Of a stretch of 64,000 nucleotides of DNA, positions 50,350 through 62,971 are shown one piece after another (the first letter of the stretch is position 1; the number at the start of each line of letters is the position of its first letter). Both the position numbers and the translations under genes were made by a program. Origin of the DNA: Antedon bifida (taxonomy: Eukaryota > Echinodermata > Crinoidea > Comatulida > Antedonidae); assembly GCA_963402885.1 (NCBI GenBank), contig OY727096.1:23169820-23233819 (forward strand). Direction: 5' to 3'. The notes under the pieces are model-generated. The model saw nothing but the letters and a program-made list of their open reading frames with translations. It was not told the origin of the DNA and made no database searches.

Positions 50350-51358
50350 GTATGTACAACTTTATTTATCTATATTTTAAATGTGTATTCGTTGTATTTA
50401 TGTAACAATTAAAGTAAAGTGATTGATGCCTGGATCAATTGATGCAATGTATAATATGAACGAAACTTTAGTTCATATTATTGCATCAAATTAGCATATC
50501 CAATAAGTGTAGTGCCATTTTTTCAATAATTGCTTTAAGTGTTAGTGTTCCGAACTTAATTTTTGGCTTAAACTTAGCTTGGCTTTTAAAATTTGAGTTG
50601 CTCAGGTGATTTCATTAAAAGAAAGTAATATTCTATCATAATATTGTCCAAATATTTTCTTCTAAAAGTTTACCCGAATATGGTTTTTTTTTTAAATCGC
50701 CATCAATTATTGTAAATAATATTTAATATAACTTTTTAATTTTATTCTTCATCTAATCTGATTTTACGAAAAGAAGCAAGTAATATTCTATTTTATTGTC
50801 CAAATATTTCCCTCCAAAAGTTTACCCCAATTGTTTTTAAATATCACCATCAAATTATTATAAATAATTGTCATGCACAACAATTTGTATATCTAACAGT
50901 GGATTTGACTTATTTATTTTTGAATTTAATGGAAAATTGTTTAAAATACATACAAAGTCATAACATTATTTGCATTCCAGTACAGCTTAGGAGCTTTTTT
51001 CCATATGAACAATTCTAATATTGCGTTAAATCCTAAAGCAATACATTAAAAAAACCAGTATGCCTTAAATATAAACCTATATGAATAATTAAAATAATAA
51101 GCTAGTGCACGTGTTACCTATGCATTATTCTAAGATATTTATTTCATTAATATCTTAATCATCATTAATTAATCGCTACCTATTAATAATATATGAACAT
51201 TTGTAGTATAAAATTGTATTATTAATATTGTGAGTTGCACACACTACTTGTTGACATTGCAAAGTATTGATTGCCACGGTCGAATGAAACCATAACAATG
51301 AGCTATTATAGATTGCCGTTAATTTTTGTTAACGAATTATTTTCTTTCGTTTGTCTAG
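50350..51358. other. Ptf1a intron
   Basis: A 1009-bp phase-1 intron, strongly AT-rich, GTATGT to TTTGTCTAG. I see two similar stretches (about 50640-50720 and 50775-50860, both with CAAATATTT and AAAAGTTTACCC), an imperfect duplication of about 130 bp spacing. No exon is seen. Confidence 0.85.
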
Positions 51359-51600
51359 GTTCGCCAACTCCAACAGAAATGGAATACGGAATGCCACCCC
51401 TCGCTGGTCACTCACTCTCCTGGTGCAATGAAAAAAAGGTGTTTAGCTGCAAATCGAATAACACAATGACGGCTAAAGTTTGGACACCGGAGGATCCAAG
51501 AGGAGGTGGACATTACTGTCATCTTAAGAGTCCGGATATTCCACGAGAGACTATTCTACCAGAAGACTCGCTTTTAGAAGGTCATACAATATTACTATAG
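51359..51600 (+). CDS. Ptf1a: Ptf1a exon 2: RBPJ-interacting C-terminus
   Basis: This exon completes Gly128 and encodes residues 129-207 to TAG. It has [14 protein letters not shown] (136-149), the rest of the C1 region, and [11 protein letters not shown] (165-175), the C2 region. In vertebrate PTF1A these two blocks contact RBPJ, with the tryptophan of VWTPED (here W169) essential. The spacing between them (about 15 residues) is close to vertebrate spacing. The tail after DPR (176-207) is unlike the vertebrate end. The conserved two-exon structure, with the intron just after CHRG, supports orthology. Predicted protein: 207 residues. Confidence 0.95.
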
Positions 51601-51975
51601 AAATGTCACTGACGAAAATTATGTTTACGCGAATGCCGTCTCTAACGGAAATTGCGCATTATAAACTCTAGTACTAATAGACTATACTAGTGCCAATAGA
51701 CTGTACTTCGGACCAATAGCTGTCAGTTCTTACAAGATAATATTTTTATCCAATATTTGTTCTATCCATATGGTGCAATACTGTTAATATTACGCCAACT
51801 ATCATGGTTCATATTTATTATTCGTATTATTTATTTAATTTATGCATTCCATTCAATTTAATATGCTTTAGTGACATAATGACTAAACACAGTTTTCAAA
51901 TCTAGATGTTTTAATTTTAAATATTAAAAATATAACATTGTTGTTTGCATTCAAAGGGTGCCTTATATAGTTGTA

Positions 51976-51981
51976 AATAAA
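51976..51981 (+). other. Ptf1a: Ptf1a polyadenylation signal
   Basis: AATAAA in GTAAATAAAATATAAT, about 375 bp after the stop codon, is the first canonical signal downstream. Confidence 0.55.
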
Positions 51982-52710
51982 ATATAATATATTTTCTATA
52001 AATTTACGATACAAATTTTTGTTTAAGATAGTGTTAGCTTAATGGATTTAAGAGCCATGAACAAGGTTGTGGGTTGGGTAACTGTCATATGCGATATACA
52101 CTGTCATGGTGGGTAGGGGGTACGTACTCTATGACGTGACGTCATGCTTCATGCATATTCAATAGGTATAAATAATGAATAATTCATGATGTTTCAATCG
52201 CCTGACTAAACAAATTATAGGACAATATTGTAAAGGGGATTCGAGATCAGGTCTATTACTCTGATATTGCAGTAATTTCTTCTTCAAACCAATGTGGTAC
52301 GACCCCGTTTTCAACTCTTCCTCCAAACATATGTACCATGACGTCACCACAATATGTTTTATAGACTTTCAGATATCCCACCTATGAGGAACGTACTAAT
52401 ATAATGTGTACATTGTTTGATCCATATTGTTTTGCTGACTTTTACGTTTATTATTTTTAGAGAACAATATCGAACTCCTGTATTTAAGAAATCAGGGTAT
52501 TCGAGGGCCAAGGACAATCATTGCAATTTGTAGATTTTTTTAGATATATTATTGTTTCTTCATTATGAGATTTACTTTTGTTTTAAATTATATTTTCAAA
52601 AAAAATATTTCTGGTATTAATAATGATACCAGAACATTTAAAACTGCTCAAAACATTCCAATTTTAATTTACTGTATATAATTACAATTTTTAAAAGCTA
52701 TATTGTGAAG

Positions 52711-52790
52711 TAATGTCCGTACGATGTCATTACGTCATCCTAAAATGGCGTAATATCCACACGATGTCATTACGTCATCATATAATCACA
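52711..52790. repeat. 40-bp tandem pair with CRE-like sites
   Basis: ACGATGTCATTACGTCATC occurs at 52721 and 52761 within two 40-bp units (TAATGTCCGT / TAATATCCAC starts). Each unit has a TTACGTCA half-palindrome typical of CREB/ATF or bZIP sites. Confidence 0.7.
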
Positions 52791-53746
52791 CAATAACATT
52801 TTTTTATATAAAGAGTTAAGATAATTTAAATACAATAAAAATAAAATTGAAATGAAATATTAAATGAATATCTTTGTTTTTATGTTATTGTACTAGTTCA
52901 ATTCATCCGAAGCACAGATCTCACAACAATCTTTTTTTTCTCTCCCTTTTGTGGTGATCTCACAACAATCTTTATAATTTAGCCGTGTCGCGGTATTATT
53001 GTATTTTCAAAAGTGTCCGTATTTGATATTAACATCAGACTAATAATCCCCTGACTATACTACACTATACTAACACTACTACTAAGGTAATCTATTGCAT
53101 TGCTGCTACAGTATCACACATGGGATGGAAATTTCTGTCAGAAGACTCGATACTGCAGATGTGAATTTGTTTATTCTCGCTACAGATATGATACCGCCTA
53201 TGTATCTGGTATACATTGACTCACTCGGAACAACTGTTTCTTTATCCGGTATTTATTTCATTGTATTAATGGTATTATGTTATTAATATAGACTTTAAAC
53301 ACAGCGTGAATATCATTTGCATTTTATTTCGTTTTATAGCTATATACACATGCAAACTACAGGTGAAAAAGAATCGATCAATTTTATAGTCATATTTCGC
53401 GTGAATATTAATTTAACCAAAGAACTGGGAGACATGTTCTAGCATAAAATTACAGAAAAAAACACAACTATGAAACGAAAAAACTCAAGTGAGTTCTAAA
53501 TATAGCATCACTTAAATATGGGATTGGATGGTAGGTTCGTTATGCATACTTACTTAAATTTAACTGACACCCTCAACTATACCGTATATCAATTAAGTCT
53601 CGGCTTAATAATAATAATTAGTTTAAGACATTACCATATCACGGATTTCGTTAATAACCGTCTAATATTTTAAAGACATTTTGGATTTGCTTCTCTCTCA
53701 CTCGATTCAACGAGATATTATTTTAAATAGATTATATGGCCCAGAT

Positions 53747-54215
53747 GACGACCAACGACAAAGTACGTTACCTTTCAATTAGTTTAGATATTTGTATGTA
53801 GGCCTATGCCTTTTAAAAAAGATTCTATAAGGTCCATGCGACCAACGACAATATACGTTACCTTATAATTATTTTAGATTTTTGTATGTAGGCCTATGCC
53901 TTTTAAAAAAGATTCTATAAGGTCCATGCGACCAACGACAATATACGTTACCTTATAATTATTTTAGATTTTTGTATGTAGGCCTATGCCTTTTAAAAAA
54001 GATTCTATAAGGTCCATGCGACCAACGACAATATACGTTACCTTATAATTATTTTAGATTTTTGTATGTAGGCCTATGCCTTTTAAAAAAGATTCTATAA
54101 GGTCCATGCGACCAACGACAATATACGTTACCTTATAATTAGTTTAGATTTTTGTATGTAGGCATATGCCTTTTTAAAAAGATTCTATAAGGACCAGGCT
54201 ACCAACGATAATAAA
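53747..54215. repeat. 90-bp tandem array, five units
   Basis: GACCAACGACAATATACGTT recurs every 90 bp at 53840, 53930 and 54020 and 54110, after a diverged first unit at 53750. The middle units look identical; the first and last differ, and a degenerate start is seen at 54200. Each unit holds TGTAGGCCTATGCC. Confidence 0.95.
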
Positions 54216-55654
54216 CCTACGTCCAGAGTCGTCGAAAATCGAAAGCTCCCTATTAATAACCATTATTTATAATATATTGTCCTGAAATAATGATGATTCT
54301 TGGATATAGACCTATCTGCTATTTTTTTGTAAAGATTAATTGAAAAAAAAAAGAAATTAAAAACAAAAAACAATATCTACCCGTCAGCTGTGTCGTTTCC
54401 ATGACTTTTATTACGGGTATAAAATCTTTCCTATTTTTAATTTAATATTCAATCTATCGTATACGTTTGTTTTGCATACTCGTAAAATACACCACAATAA
54501 ACATTGTAAGGCGTTATTTGAATTGTGTACGTGTTTGGTTGTTAAAAAATACCCAGCTTTGTCCACTTTCATTGCGTTTCAATTATCTTTGGCCTATGAT
54601 GATTCTTTTCTTACTTGGCGATAGAAGACATATTTTACATGCTGACGAGACTGATGTAGTGGACCAAGAAGAGGATGAAACGGTGTTTACGAGAATAGGC
54701 CTATATACATTGCCACTATACCAAATAAAGCATACCGGTGGTATACAGATAACCTCTCATTTAGGACGCCTATTCAGGGATCACTCCCATTAACAGGAGT
54801 TCTATTGTACCAATTAGTAGTGAAAAAGTGGACACAACGATTATGCCTCCGCCGCCTCGTTGGGAATTTTAGTACTACTAGCCTCTCGCTCGCCTTAAAT
54901 CCTACAAATAAAGCGTCTCTCCTACGTTCAAAGATGCTCATTAATTAAAGTGTGTTAATTGACTTGTTTCTACGACGTAATGGCTGATTTCATTTTACAG
55001 TAATTTAACCAGCAGTAAATAATCAATTAGCTGGTGTAATATCAAGCAATCCTCAACTCGTTACTGGGGTAACCGTGACGTTTAAATATGAAACAGGTGT
55101 CTGCGTCAAGAAATTTTCCCGCGTAGTGTATAACCAAGGAACACGCAACAACAATGATATAAAAAACTATATAAAATATTGCAGAATTTGAATAACTGTT
55201 ATCTTGTTTTATCGCTGTGTAGGAATTAATTCAATTGTTCTGGCACGAGGCATGGTGATAGTGAATACATAGATAATGGAGAACAAATAAAGGTCGTACG
55301 CTAGGTAGATCGGACAAGATAACAAGAATATTACCGCAATTATACACAGCCTCGCTCGTTAGAATAATACGGACTTATAATACAAATTACTAAAATGGTT
55401 TTAAAAACAATTAAGATAGATTAATTGTCTTTTAGGATACGTTCAGTTTAGGCTTAGTTATTTAGTTGGATTCATGGAAAAATTAATCGCTTTGCAAACT
55501 TTGGTCGGTCACCAACATACTCGGGTATAACTACGGTATGAAAGCGCCCTTAGTCTTTATAGCTTAGAGTATAATGTTTAATGCTTCTGCTTTTATATAT
55601 TAATATACTGTGTACAATTTTATTTTAGAATTATCATCACTTATTCCCACGACG

Positions 55655-55780
55655 GAAGAAGGAGGAGCTTGGTTTCCACGGGACATACGCGCGCAAAAGT
55701 ATTTTTACCAATCAAAAACTTTTGATCAAAATGTACGTGCGTTGCGTCGTTGCAGTGGAACCGCCTTGTTTTTGCGTTGC
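55655..55780. mobile_element. CCCACTAGG-related MITE (diverged)
   Basis: GAGCTTGGTTTCCACGGGAC at the left is inverted in TTGCGTCGTTGCAGTGGAAC at the right, with ACCAATCAAAAACTTTTGAT at the centre. Confidence 0.55.
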
Positions 55781-55785
55781 CGCAT

Positions 55786-55929
55786 TTAAGCTTGGTTTCC
55801 CACTAGGAGGACGTAAGCAACGCACGCGAGTTGACCAATGACAAAGCGACAGTTATTATAATCCATTGCTTGTGATTGGTCAACTTAGCTTAAGTCTTTG
55901 CGTTGCTTCCTGTTAGGAACCATGCTTAA
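55786..55929. mobile_element. CCCACTAGG palindromic MITE, complete with TTAA borders
   Basis: It runs from TTAAGCTTGGTTTCCCACTA to CTGTTAGGAACCATGCTTAA: inverted ends with TTAA on both sides (55786-55789 and 55926-55929). The internal arms are GAGTTGACCAATGACAAAGC and TTGTGATTGGTCAACTTAGC. It is the most intact copy here and serves as a reference for the family. Confidence 0.75.
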
Positions 55930-57579
55930 AGCTGGGTTCCTACTAGAATATGTTGAACGCCGTTCCGTTCACCTCTACAAATCACTTCGACAAGAAGGAT
56001 TCAAAAGGAAATACGTTCGTATAACTAAGAACCAGCATGGAGGTATAAAAAAGATACCACCATGGAACCAGTAAGATCATCCAATAATTATTTACCTAAC
56101 AGTATGTCTACTCAAATGAATGCTGTAGTTAAAAACGTGTACATTTTTGTTTGATAATTTGTTACACAATACGACATACACCTGTTATAAATCGATTACG
56201 TTTACATAATAGGCTTATTATGTCACAGAGGGCGTCGTTCAAACTTATGACGTGGTAAGTTCCTAATATTATGACGTAACTCCATAAGTCATGCAAAAAC
56301 AATATTCAATAATTATACGACGTAATGTATTGTAATGTATAAGTAATGTTTTCCTGCTTTATTAATTTAACATAAAACAGCTACCGGTATTGATACAAAT
56401 ATGTAGACACAGGGACGATTTTATTTTTTTTTAATGAGGGGAAGGGGTAATTGGTGAGGGAGAAAAGTTATATGAATTCAACACCACCACTCCGCCACCT
56501 CCTCCTTTCCCACCCTTTGTATATCGGGACATGTTTGCGATTAACATGCCTCGACCCTATTTCCTCCTAAATTTATTTAAAGCAGAAAGAATGTTATCAT
56601 TAATTTTACCCCGGATACGTCATCCTTCACTTCAAAATCCTGAATCTGCACTGGATTACACTATTTGCTATGTTTTGTTCTAGCTGGAAAACTCCAATAG
56701 CCATCAGCACATGCAGTGATATTAATATCTCACAGGTACCACCAGTAATGTATCATAAATATGATTGACAGTTTTTGTTCTCACCAAACATTCAAATAAA
56801 ACTCAAGTGGTCGCATATCAGTAGTCTCAATGAGTGGTCCACAATTAAACCAAATGCACCAAAAATAGGTAACAATAACTAATCTAAAAGCACTTCAACA
56901 AACTTGAGCTATTACTGGCCTTTCAGACGGCTACTTAATATTTGAAGTAATAATATCCACAATACATATACTGATAACGCCTGAATATTGCACCGAGTGG
57001 TGACGTCAGTCAAACGCGCATTGGACACGCACGGAGAAGAATATATCAAAAAGTAGAGTTTGTTCAACAAAATGTGCGGTATAATTTGGATAATTATTAT
57101 AGGTTTATAGATTGAGAAATAGATCGGAAATGTTGAATCAATTACCATTTGTTGACGAATTGCTTTTCATAGTTTAGTTCAGCTGTGTTTAATTAACAAA
57201 ATAATCACAATCTTAATTAATTAATATTAGAAATTATTATATAAAAAACTACCAATGAACAAAGTATAATATCAAACGGTCAAATTACTTGAGGCCTGTC
57301 ATCACAAAAGCCGCGCTGAGTCGCAACCCTCACTGTCGAGATACAAGCCTTGAAGTTCACAACTTGAAAAAAAGAAGGCATATCGATGACCAAGAAAGTC
57401 GAAAATCACGATTCAGTAACCGACGGATGATAAGTATAAAGACAGTGACGTCATAGGACCCACCGTCGGGAAAATTACTTGGGACACCCCTTATTTATGG
57501 GAAACTTTCCAAAGGGCAATATATATATTATTTAACACTACACGCCAAGCCAGGATATTTAGGGACACTCCTATTAAAG

Positions 57580-57835
57580 ATGTTCCTCCAAAAACATGAA
57601 AAATAAAGGTTCGTAAAATCATACTTTGAATAGGCCATTTTCAGATAACTGCTGTAGGAAAACGAACAAAATAATGAGTTTACTTATAAAAAGACAAAAT
57701 AATGGTTTACCAAAAAACCACCGACAGACAATTTCAGTTTTTTCAGATAAATACATTTATTTTTTATCTTATTTTTGGTCACAGTGAATAACTATTTGAC
57801 ATTACAATGGCATGTTCAACAACAAAAAATTGTTT
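57580..57835. repeat. Longer copy of the ACATGAAAAATAAAG repeat family
   Basis: TGTTCCTCCAAAAACATGAA, TACTTTGAATAGGCCATTTT, TATAAAAAGACAAAATAATG and GTGAATAACTATTTGACATT follow the same order as in the 45545-45835 copy. Confidence 0.65.
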
Positions 57836-58264
57836 AAAATCATTTTTCATGGGGACAATATTTCTTGAATTTAAGGGGGACACACAAAAATAGAAAAGTA
57901 TATAGGCCTACTGTACTTCTTTATATTCTTTTTTCTAGTCATGCTTGTTCATTTTATTTTCTACTTGTTAATTTTGATTTCTTTAATGCTTTGTATTGTT
58001 ATTGTATTTTAGTTATTTTCATTTTGTTTGGTTTAGGATCGATTGGTTTGTTTTTTGTTGGTGCAAAGTTAAGCGCATGTACAGTATATCATTCTTTTAT
58101 TTGACGTAAAAACGTCATATTTACCAGATAGATTATATAGAAATTGATACCAATGATACCTTAACATTATGCTTGCTTTTATGTTAAATTAGTAACGGGA
58201 TGTTATATGTGTGTCTAGTATGTACGATTCGGAAAAATGAGTTGTACATATTGCATTATTTTAC

Positions 58265-58375
58265 ACAAAGCGCGTTCACATTGTCCTTAACTCATCAGGA
58301 CTATTAAACGCGTTGAGTTTGCGTTACACGTTGGTGATTGGAGCTGTAACTTTTAAAACCAATGTGAACAGCAAT
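58265..58375. mobile_element. Possible TTCACA-ended MITE
   Basis: AAAGCGCGTTCACATTGTCC is loosely inverted in AACCAATGTGAACAGCAATT; the inside has GTTGAGTTTGCGTTACACGT. Only the ends resemble the 34.8-kb element. Confidence 0.35.
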
Positions 58376-61300
58376 TGCGAAAAAAATGAGCGCATTGATT
58401 TAAAAAAAAATCGTTTAAAATGTTGATTTTAATTTAGTTTATATAAGTAGACTATATAATTATAATCGATAGAAAGTATTGACTATGCTATAGGCCTAGG
58501 CCTAAGTCACTTGATTATGAAAAAAACACACGTCATTGGACACGCGTTGGGACGACCTGATTCTGTACGAGTTTAACGCGCTGTACGAGTTCCACATCGA
58601 TGGTTGGTTGTGCTGACATTTCGTCCTATTTTAGTTTATACAGCATTTGCTGGGGTCTGGTTGCGCATGACCTCAGTTTGTGCGCTGGTTAATTGATAGC
58701 AGTTTGGACATCAGTTTCCTATGTTCACAATGTATGCACTTAAATAAGTTTTACAAGATATAATGGTATAAATAGGGGCCTCCTATTTATTTTATTATCA
58801 CAGATTTTCGACTGGGTACAATGTGAAAGTAACGAACTTGTTTTCCCTTTTCCCACATTCATGCTTTAGTAGGCCTAATAGGCGTGAATAATGACTTCTT
58901 AATAGGGACATTTAAATCAATTATTTTCTAGTTAATGTGATCTCCTTAAAGATGCAAAAGTAATTAAATACAGTTTAATCATCAATACATTCATTAGTTG
59001 TAATTATGAGAATTATCTCATGGTGGAACTCACTTCAAGTTTTAAGAGGTTTAGCTTCTAACACCTCGCTCGGCTTATAACCAACGCACGTGATGAGGAG
59101 ACCCACGCGCGGGCTGTAGACAGAAATAGAAGATGATTAGAATATAAGCAATGGTTTAGCAAGATTATAGCCTAAACTTTCTGCTTGTCGCGTGCACCTG
59201 GAAGCATAACCAGGCCTAACGACGCCTAAACCATTCACCTGTCGTCTAGATGATGTGTGGTGGAAGCGCTAAAGAAGTCGGAGGACGGGTAGAACTTGGA
59301 TAGTGACACTTGTCGCTAAACTGTTCATTGTTTTGAGAAAAGACAGGCATGTGGACGGAGTCCAGTAAGCGATGATTGTAAGCAATACTCAATTATCTCA
59401 ACCAATGATATAAGCTAGGAACAAACAATAACTATGCTTAGAAAGCTTTGTTCAGAATCAGAAAGATTTCTATTCGTTTCTGATTGGTTAATATGCAAAA
59501 CCGGCTGGGCGGACAGACTTATCCAATACTCTTTGTCTAGCAAATAAGGCCACCATTTTTCAACTTTAACTTATGAAATCACCTGCTGTTATTGCTAAAT
59601 TAATTGCCAAGTCAACTGGTCGGAATTTTTTTTGGTGCTTCAACCTCGTTCAACGATAATAGGACCCTGATCTAACCCAACGCGCCTATTTTACTAACCA
59701 CAGTGTATTTGAAATGGGCCATGTTCTTTCTACGTCATCAGTTGTTGTATAGAACACAAAGACCTGTGAGAGAGAGTGAATCAATTATCTTACAATCAGC
59801 AGATGTCTATAACAATTAGGCAAACAGAACCAGTATACTAAAAGCAACTTGAACGAGATGATCATCATCTTATAGAAGTTGACGAGTGTACACGACATGT
59901 GCTAAACTCCTTGAAAATAGCACCACAATGAGTTAATGTTAGCCTATCAGTAACTACATCTAACACTAACATATGTGTATACAGTACACAATCAAGAGTG
60001 CGTACAGTTGGCTATATGAACGGCGACAATAAAAGCGCTTTAATGACGTTGCTATAAAAACGACCATAAATCGTCACCGCCTCGTTTCAGTTGTATCTAC
60101 GACTATAATATACATATTTAATGTATTTATAGTGAATTTATATACGTATGTACTAGGTTGCTAATTATTATGCTTAAAGGTGTATTTTCTGTATTGAAAA
60201 AAATTGTTTTTAGTAAAAAAAAAATCGTTTATTCTGAAAATAATCAGGATTTTTTTCCAAATCTTAATAATGAATTGTAGAAAACTGTTTATAATGTTAT
60301 ACATATAGTTATTAGTTACTTGTACCACATACAGGACCTAAAAATCCAAAACCGTTTACCCCGTTTCGTTTAAACACTCCGAAAACACTTTTTAACAACT
60401 TTTAAAATAGTTTTACAAAACTTTTTCCAAGTAAAGAAAGTTTTCGCGCATGCGCTTGTAATTAACCAATCAAGCATGACAATTCTTAACAATAAAGTAG
60501 AATGAAAGAGGGAGACATCTAGCTATGTAACATAGCAATGCACAGTGTCTTATGTTAATCGGTTGTCGGCGGGAAAAGTACCGTCTGTTTGACGTTGAAT
60601 TTGTTCTATACCCAGCTGCGAAACAGGACGTGTGCCTAAAAATATAATTAATTATTTTAAGATATTATTAAAGCAAAATATTACAATAATCATTTATTGT
60701 TGTATTACAATTACAGGAATTAAAGTTGTAGGCAATCAATACCATGTATCTTAATCTTAGAAATTACTTAGAAATGTTGCTTATTGACAGAGGCTTAAAT
60801 AAACATACAAGTAAAAGAAATTCATTTAAGATAATCTTATTTAAAAATGAAGTAAATTCGAAGTTCTTACGGTTAATTATGAATCTTTATTTCATACTAT
60901 ACCGGCACTTGTATTTTATTATTCATTAAAACGATGACTTACACGTAAGACCTCAATGATGCGCTCTTCTATTCGGCTCTAATTATTACAAATTAAGTTA
61001 AATGCAATTATCAATAATTTAATAGAATTAATCGAAAACTGCAGCATCATCAGAACATCAAAACACAACTGTAAAATATGCAAAAGAAAATGTTATCGCG
61101 AACACAAAGGGTTAGGCCGTATTGGTTGGTATAATCATGGAGTAAAGAAACTCCATGGTAGGCCTATAATATTAAATTATAGTTGCCCCTAATAGACAGT
61201 GTTTTTCTGAAATGAAAACATACGTTTGAAGTATATTTGAGATTGAGATATATTGTGAGATGTTGTACGGAGATTAACTGAATTCAGGTAATCTCCGTAG

Positions 61301-61822
61301 TTATTGTTTTGCATAGGCCTATTAATATTGACTGTTCACGAACACAAACGCAACCAACACACAGAGTAAATTTTTCATTAGAGTAGATATTTCACAATAA
61401 TAACACTGATGGTTTTTAATGTCGCATATCATTGGAGAAAACCTTTAAGAAAACAAACATAGACTTAATTAATCGAGAAGAATGACCAATTATTGATTTT
61501 GTTGTACCTAAGGCGCGTTTGGGTTGTAAAATGGTAAGGATAGAAAAAGACCTTGAGGGTTACGTACCAGCTGATCGAGGCACGTCACATTGAATAGCGA
61601 CCGGAAACAAGGTTGGATTTTAAATTTAGACACAAACCATACTGGTACTGGTACTGGTTTAAATAACCGTCTCACAGAGACATCTGGTAGCCATTGACTT
61701 AAAGTTGGCATTTGGATGTGTTACTTTTAAATGTACAGTACGAGAGCGACTACTACCAAATTGCACAGTCACAAAACAACTTATAAAACAGTTCATATAT
61801 ACAGTTAAAACATTGCTGGGAA

Positions 61823-62230
61823 TTATAAATTTCTGTTGAAGCAGGCTCCAATGAAGTTGCATCTAGTAAGTTGACTTTGTTGTACAACTCTATCAAGTAC
61901 TGATGGTATCTTCCGACCTCTTCGTTTATTTTGTGTTGTGTGAAAAGTAAGAATTTTTGTATGATCTTCATTTTCTTTTCTAATTACATGTCCGATCCAG
62001 TTGAATTGTTGCTTGTAGACATATTCTTCTAGCGGTTGACAGCCAGTAATTTTGTAGAGATCGTCATTATCAATTACGTAACACCAGTCTATATAGTTTT
62101 CATCTGTTTCTTCATCTGAGGATATGTCTACATTGTTTGGTGGGCAGACACTTTGAAGGCCATTCACTAGCATTCTTCTTAGGAAGGTTTTGTATGTTGT
62201 GCTAAGTTTGGACATTTCACTTAATTTCAT
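61823..62230 (-). pseudogene. Non-LTR retrotransposon reverse transcriptase, C-terminal fragment
   Basis: A 135-codon frame reads STTYKTFLRRMLVNGL, an acidic stretch SSDEETDENY, then QQFNWIGHVIRKENEDHTKI and NKRRGRK. The WIGHVIR block followed by a basic RRGR block is the hallmark of the region just after the reverse transcriptase domain in many LINE polyproteins. The catalytic YADD part is absent and the frame stops soon after, so this is a truncated, dead copy. The class (RTE, CR1 or other) cannot be set from this piece. Confidence 0.6.
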
Positions 62231-62860
62231 GCAATGTGATGATTATATCACTCGGAGAAGTGACCAATTGGCACACGTGACTCTAGTACAATTTTACAAG
62301 ACTATACTATCTTGAAACGGTACGCCACCTATATACCGGTATTAACCCACGTGGATGCGGATGTTTTGATTTTAATAGATCTAGTGTCATCGGTAGCTTA
62401 CGAATAAGATAAAACGATATTGAAAAAGTAATTTACACTATACACAGTTTAGAGGCAAAGCGGATAAGTACCGCTTGGATAGAATCCCAAAGCCAACAGT
62501 ATTCAAACTTAACACTGTGAGTTAGTTAATCTCTGACGAATAAAAATGTGTAGGTATGTCCATTTATGCAACAAAATAAGCAACATAATAAATAATAAGT
62601 GATATATATTGAAGAAGGCCCATTAATTTTTGTTTTATTGTTCTAATGCTATTATAAGCCTACGTCCTTGAAAATCTTTATGAACTAAAGGAAAAACTAT
62701 ATATCTATCCAATTTTTCCATGTTCTTATGATAGATGTAACCATAAAGAAATAATACTGACTTCAAACTTAGTACAGAAAGTTTGCAAAGAAAAGGAAGA
62801 GAAAGAAAACAATTATTTACCTTGAGGGCGCTAACTTGTGTAATTGAGCATGCGTGGTAA

Positions 62861-62971
62861 GGTAAAAAGAAAGCCTAACAAAATGGCTTGTGATTAAAAA
62901 CAAGCTTTTGGACAGTGGTCAAAATGGAGATTTTAGGATCCAAATCTATGCCTTTTAAGTTATAGTTCGGA
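62861..62971 (+). promoter_or_regulatory. MLLT10: Probable MLLT10 promoter-proximal region with YY1-type site
   Basis: CAAAATGGCTTGTG (62879-62892) is a good YY1 motif, 80 bp before the start codon, and TCAAAATGGAGA follows at 62919. GAGCATGCGTGG near 62847 resembles an NRF1 half-site. A short leader without an intron is the simplest reading; a weak acceptor TTAAGTTATAG just before the ATG leaves room for an upstream exon. Confidence 0.4.

Larger units (their letters stand above)
51982..62860. other. Intergenic region between Ptf1a and MLLT10 (about 11 kb)
   Basis: No gene is supported. The contents are a CRE-type tandem pair (52711-52790), a 90-bp array (53747-54215), two neighbouring MITEs (55.65-55.93 kb), a repeat-family copy (57580-57835), an inverted-repeat piece (58.27-58.37 kb), a stretch with TATA and NRF1-type sites (60.05-60.46 kb) and a LINE fragment (61.82-62.23 kb). 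A 108-codon frame at 54467-54793 has no recognisable domain. Confidence 0.5.

Noticed and set aside
54467-54793. 108-codon frame with an acidic VVDQEEDETV stretch
   Set aside because: A single frame without recognisable domain; could be a relic of a transposon protein but nothing supports it.
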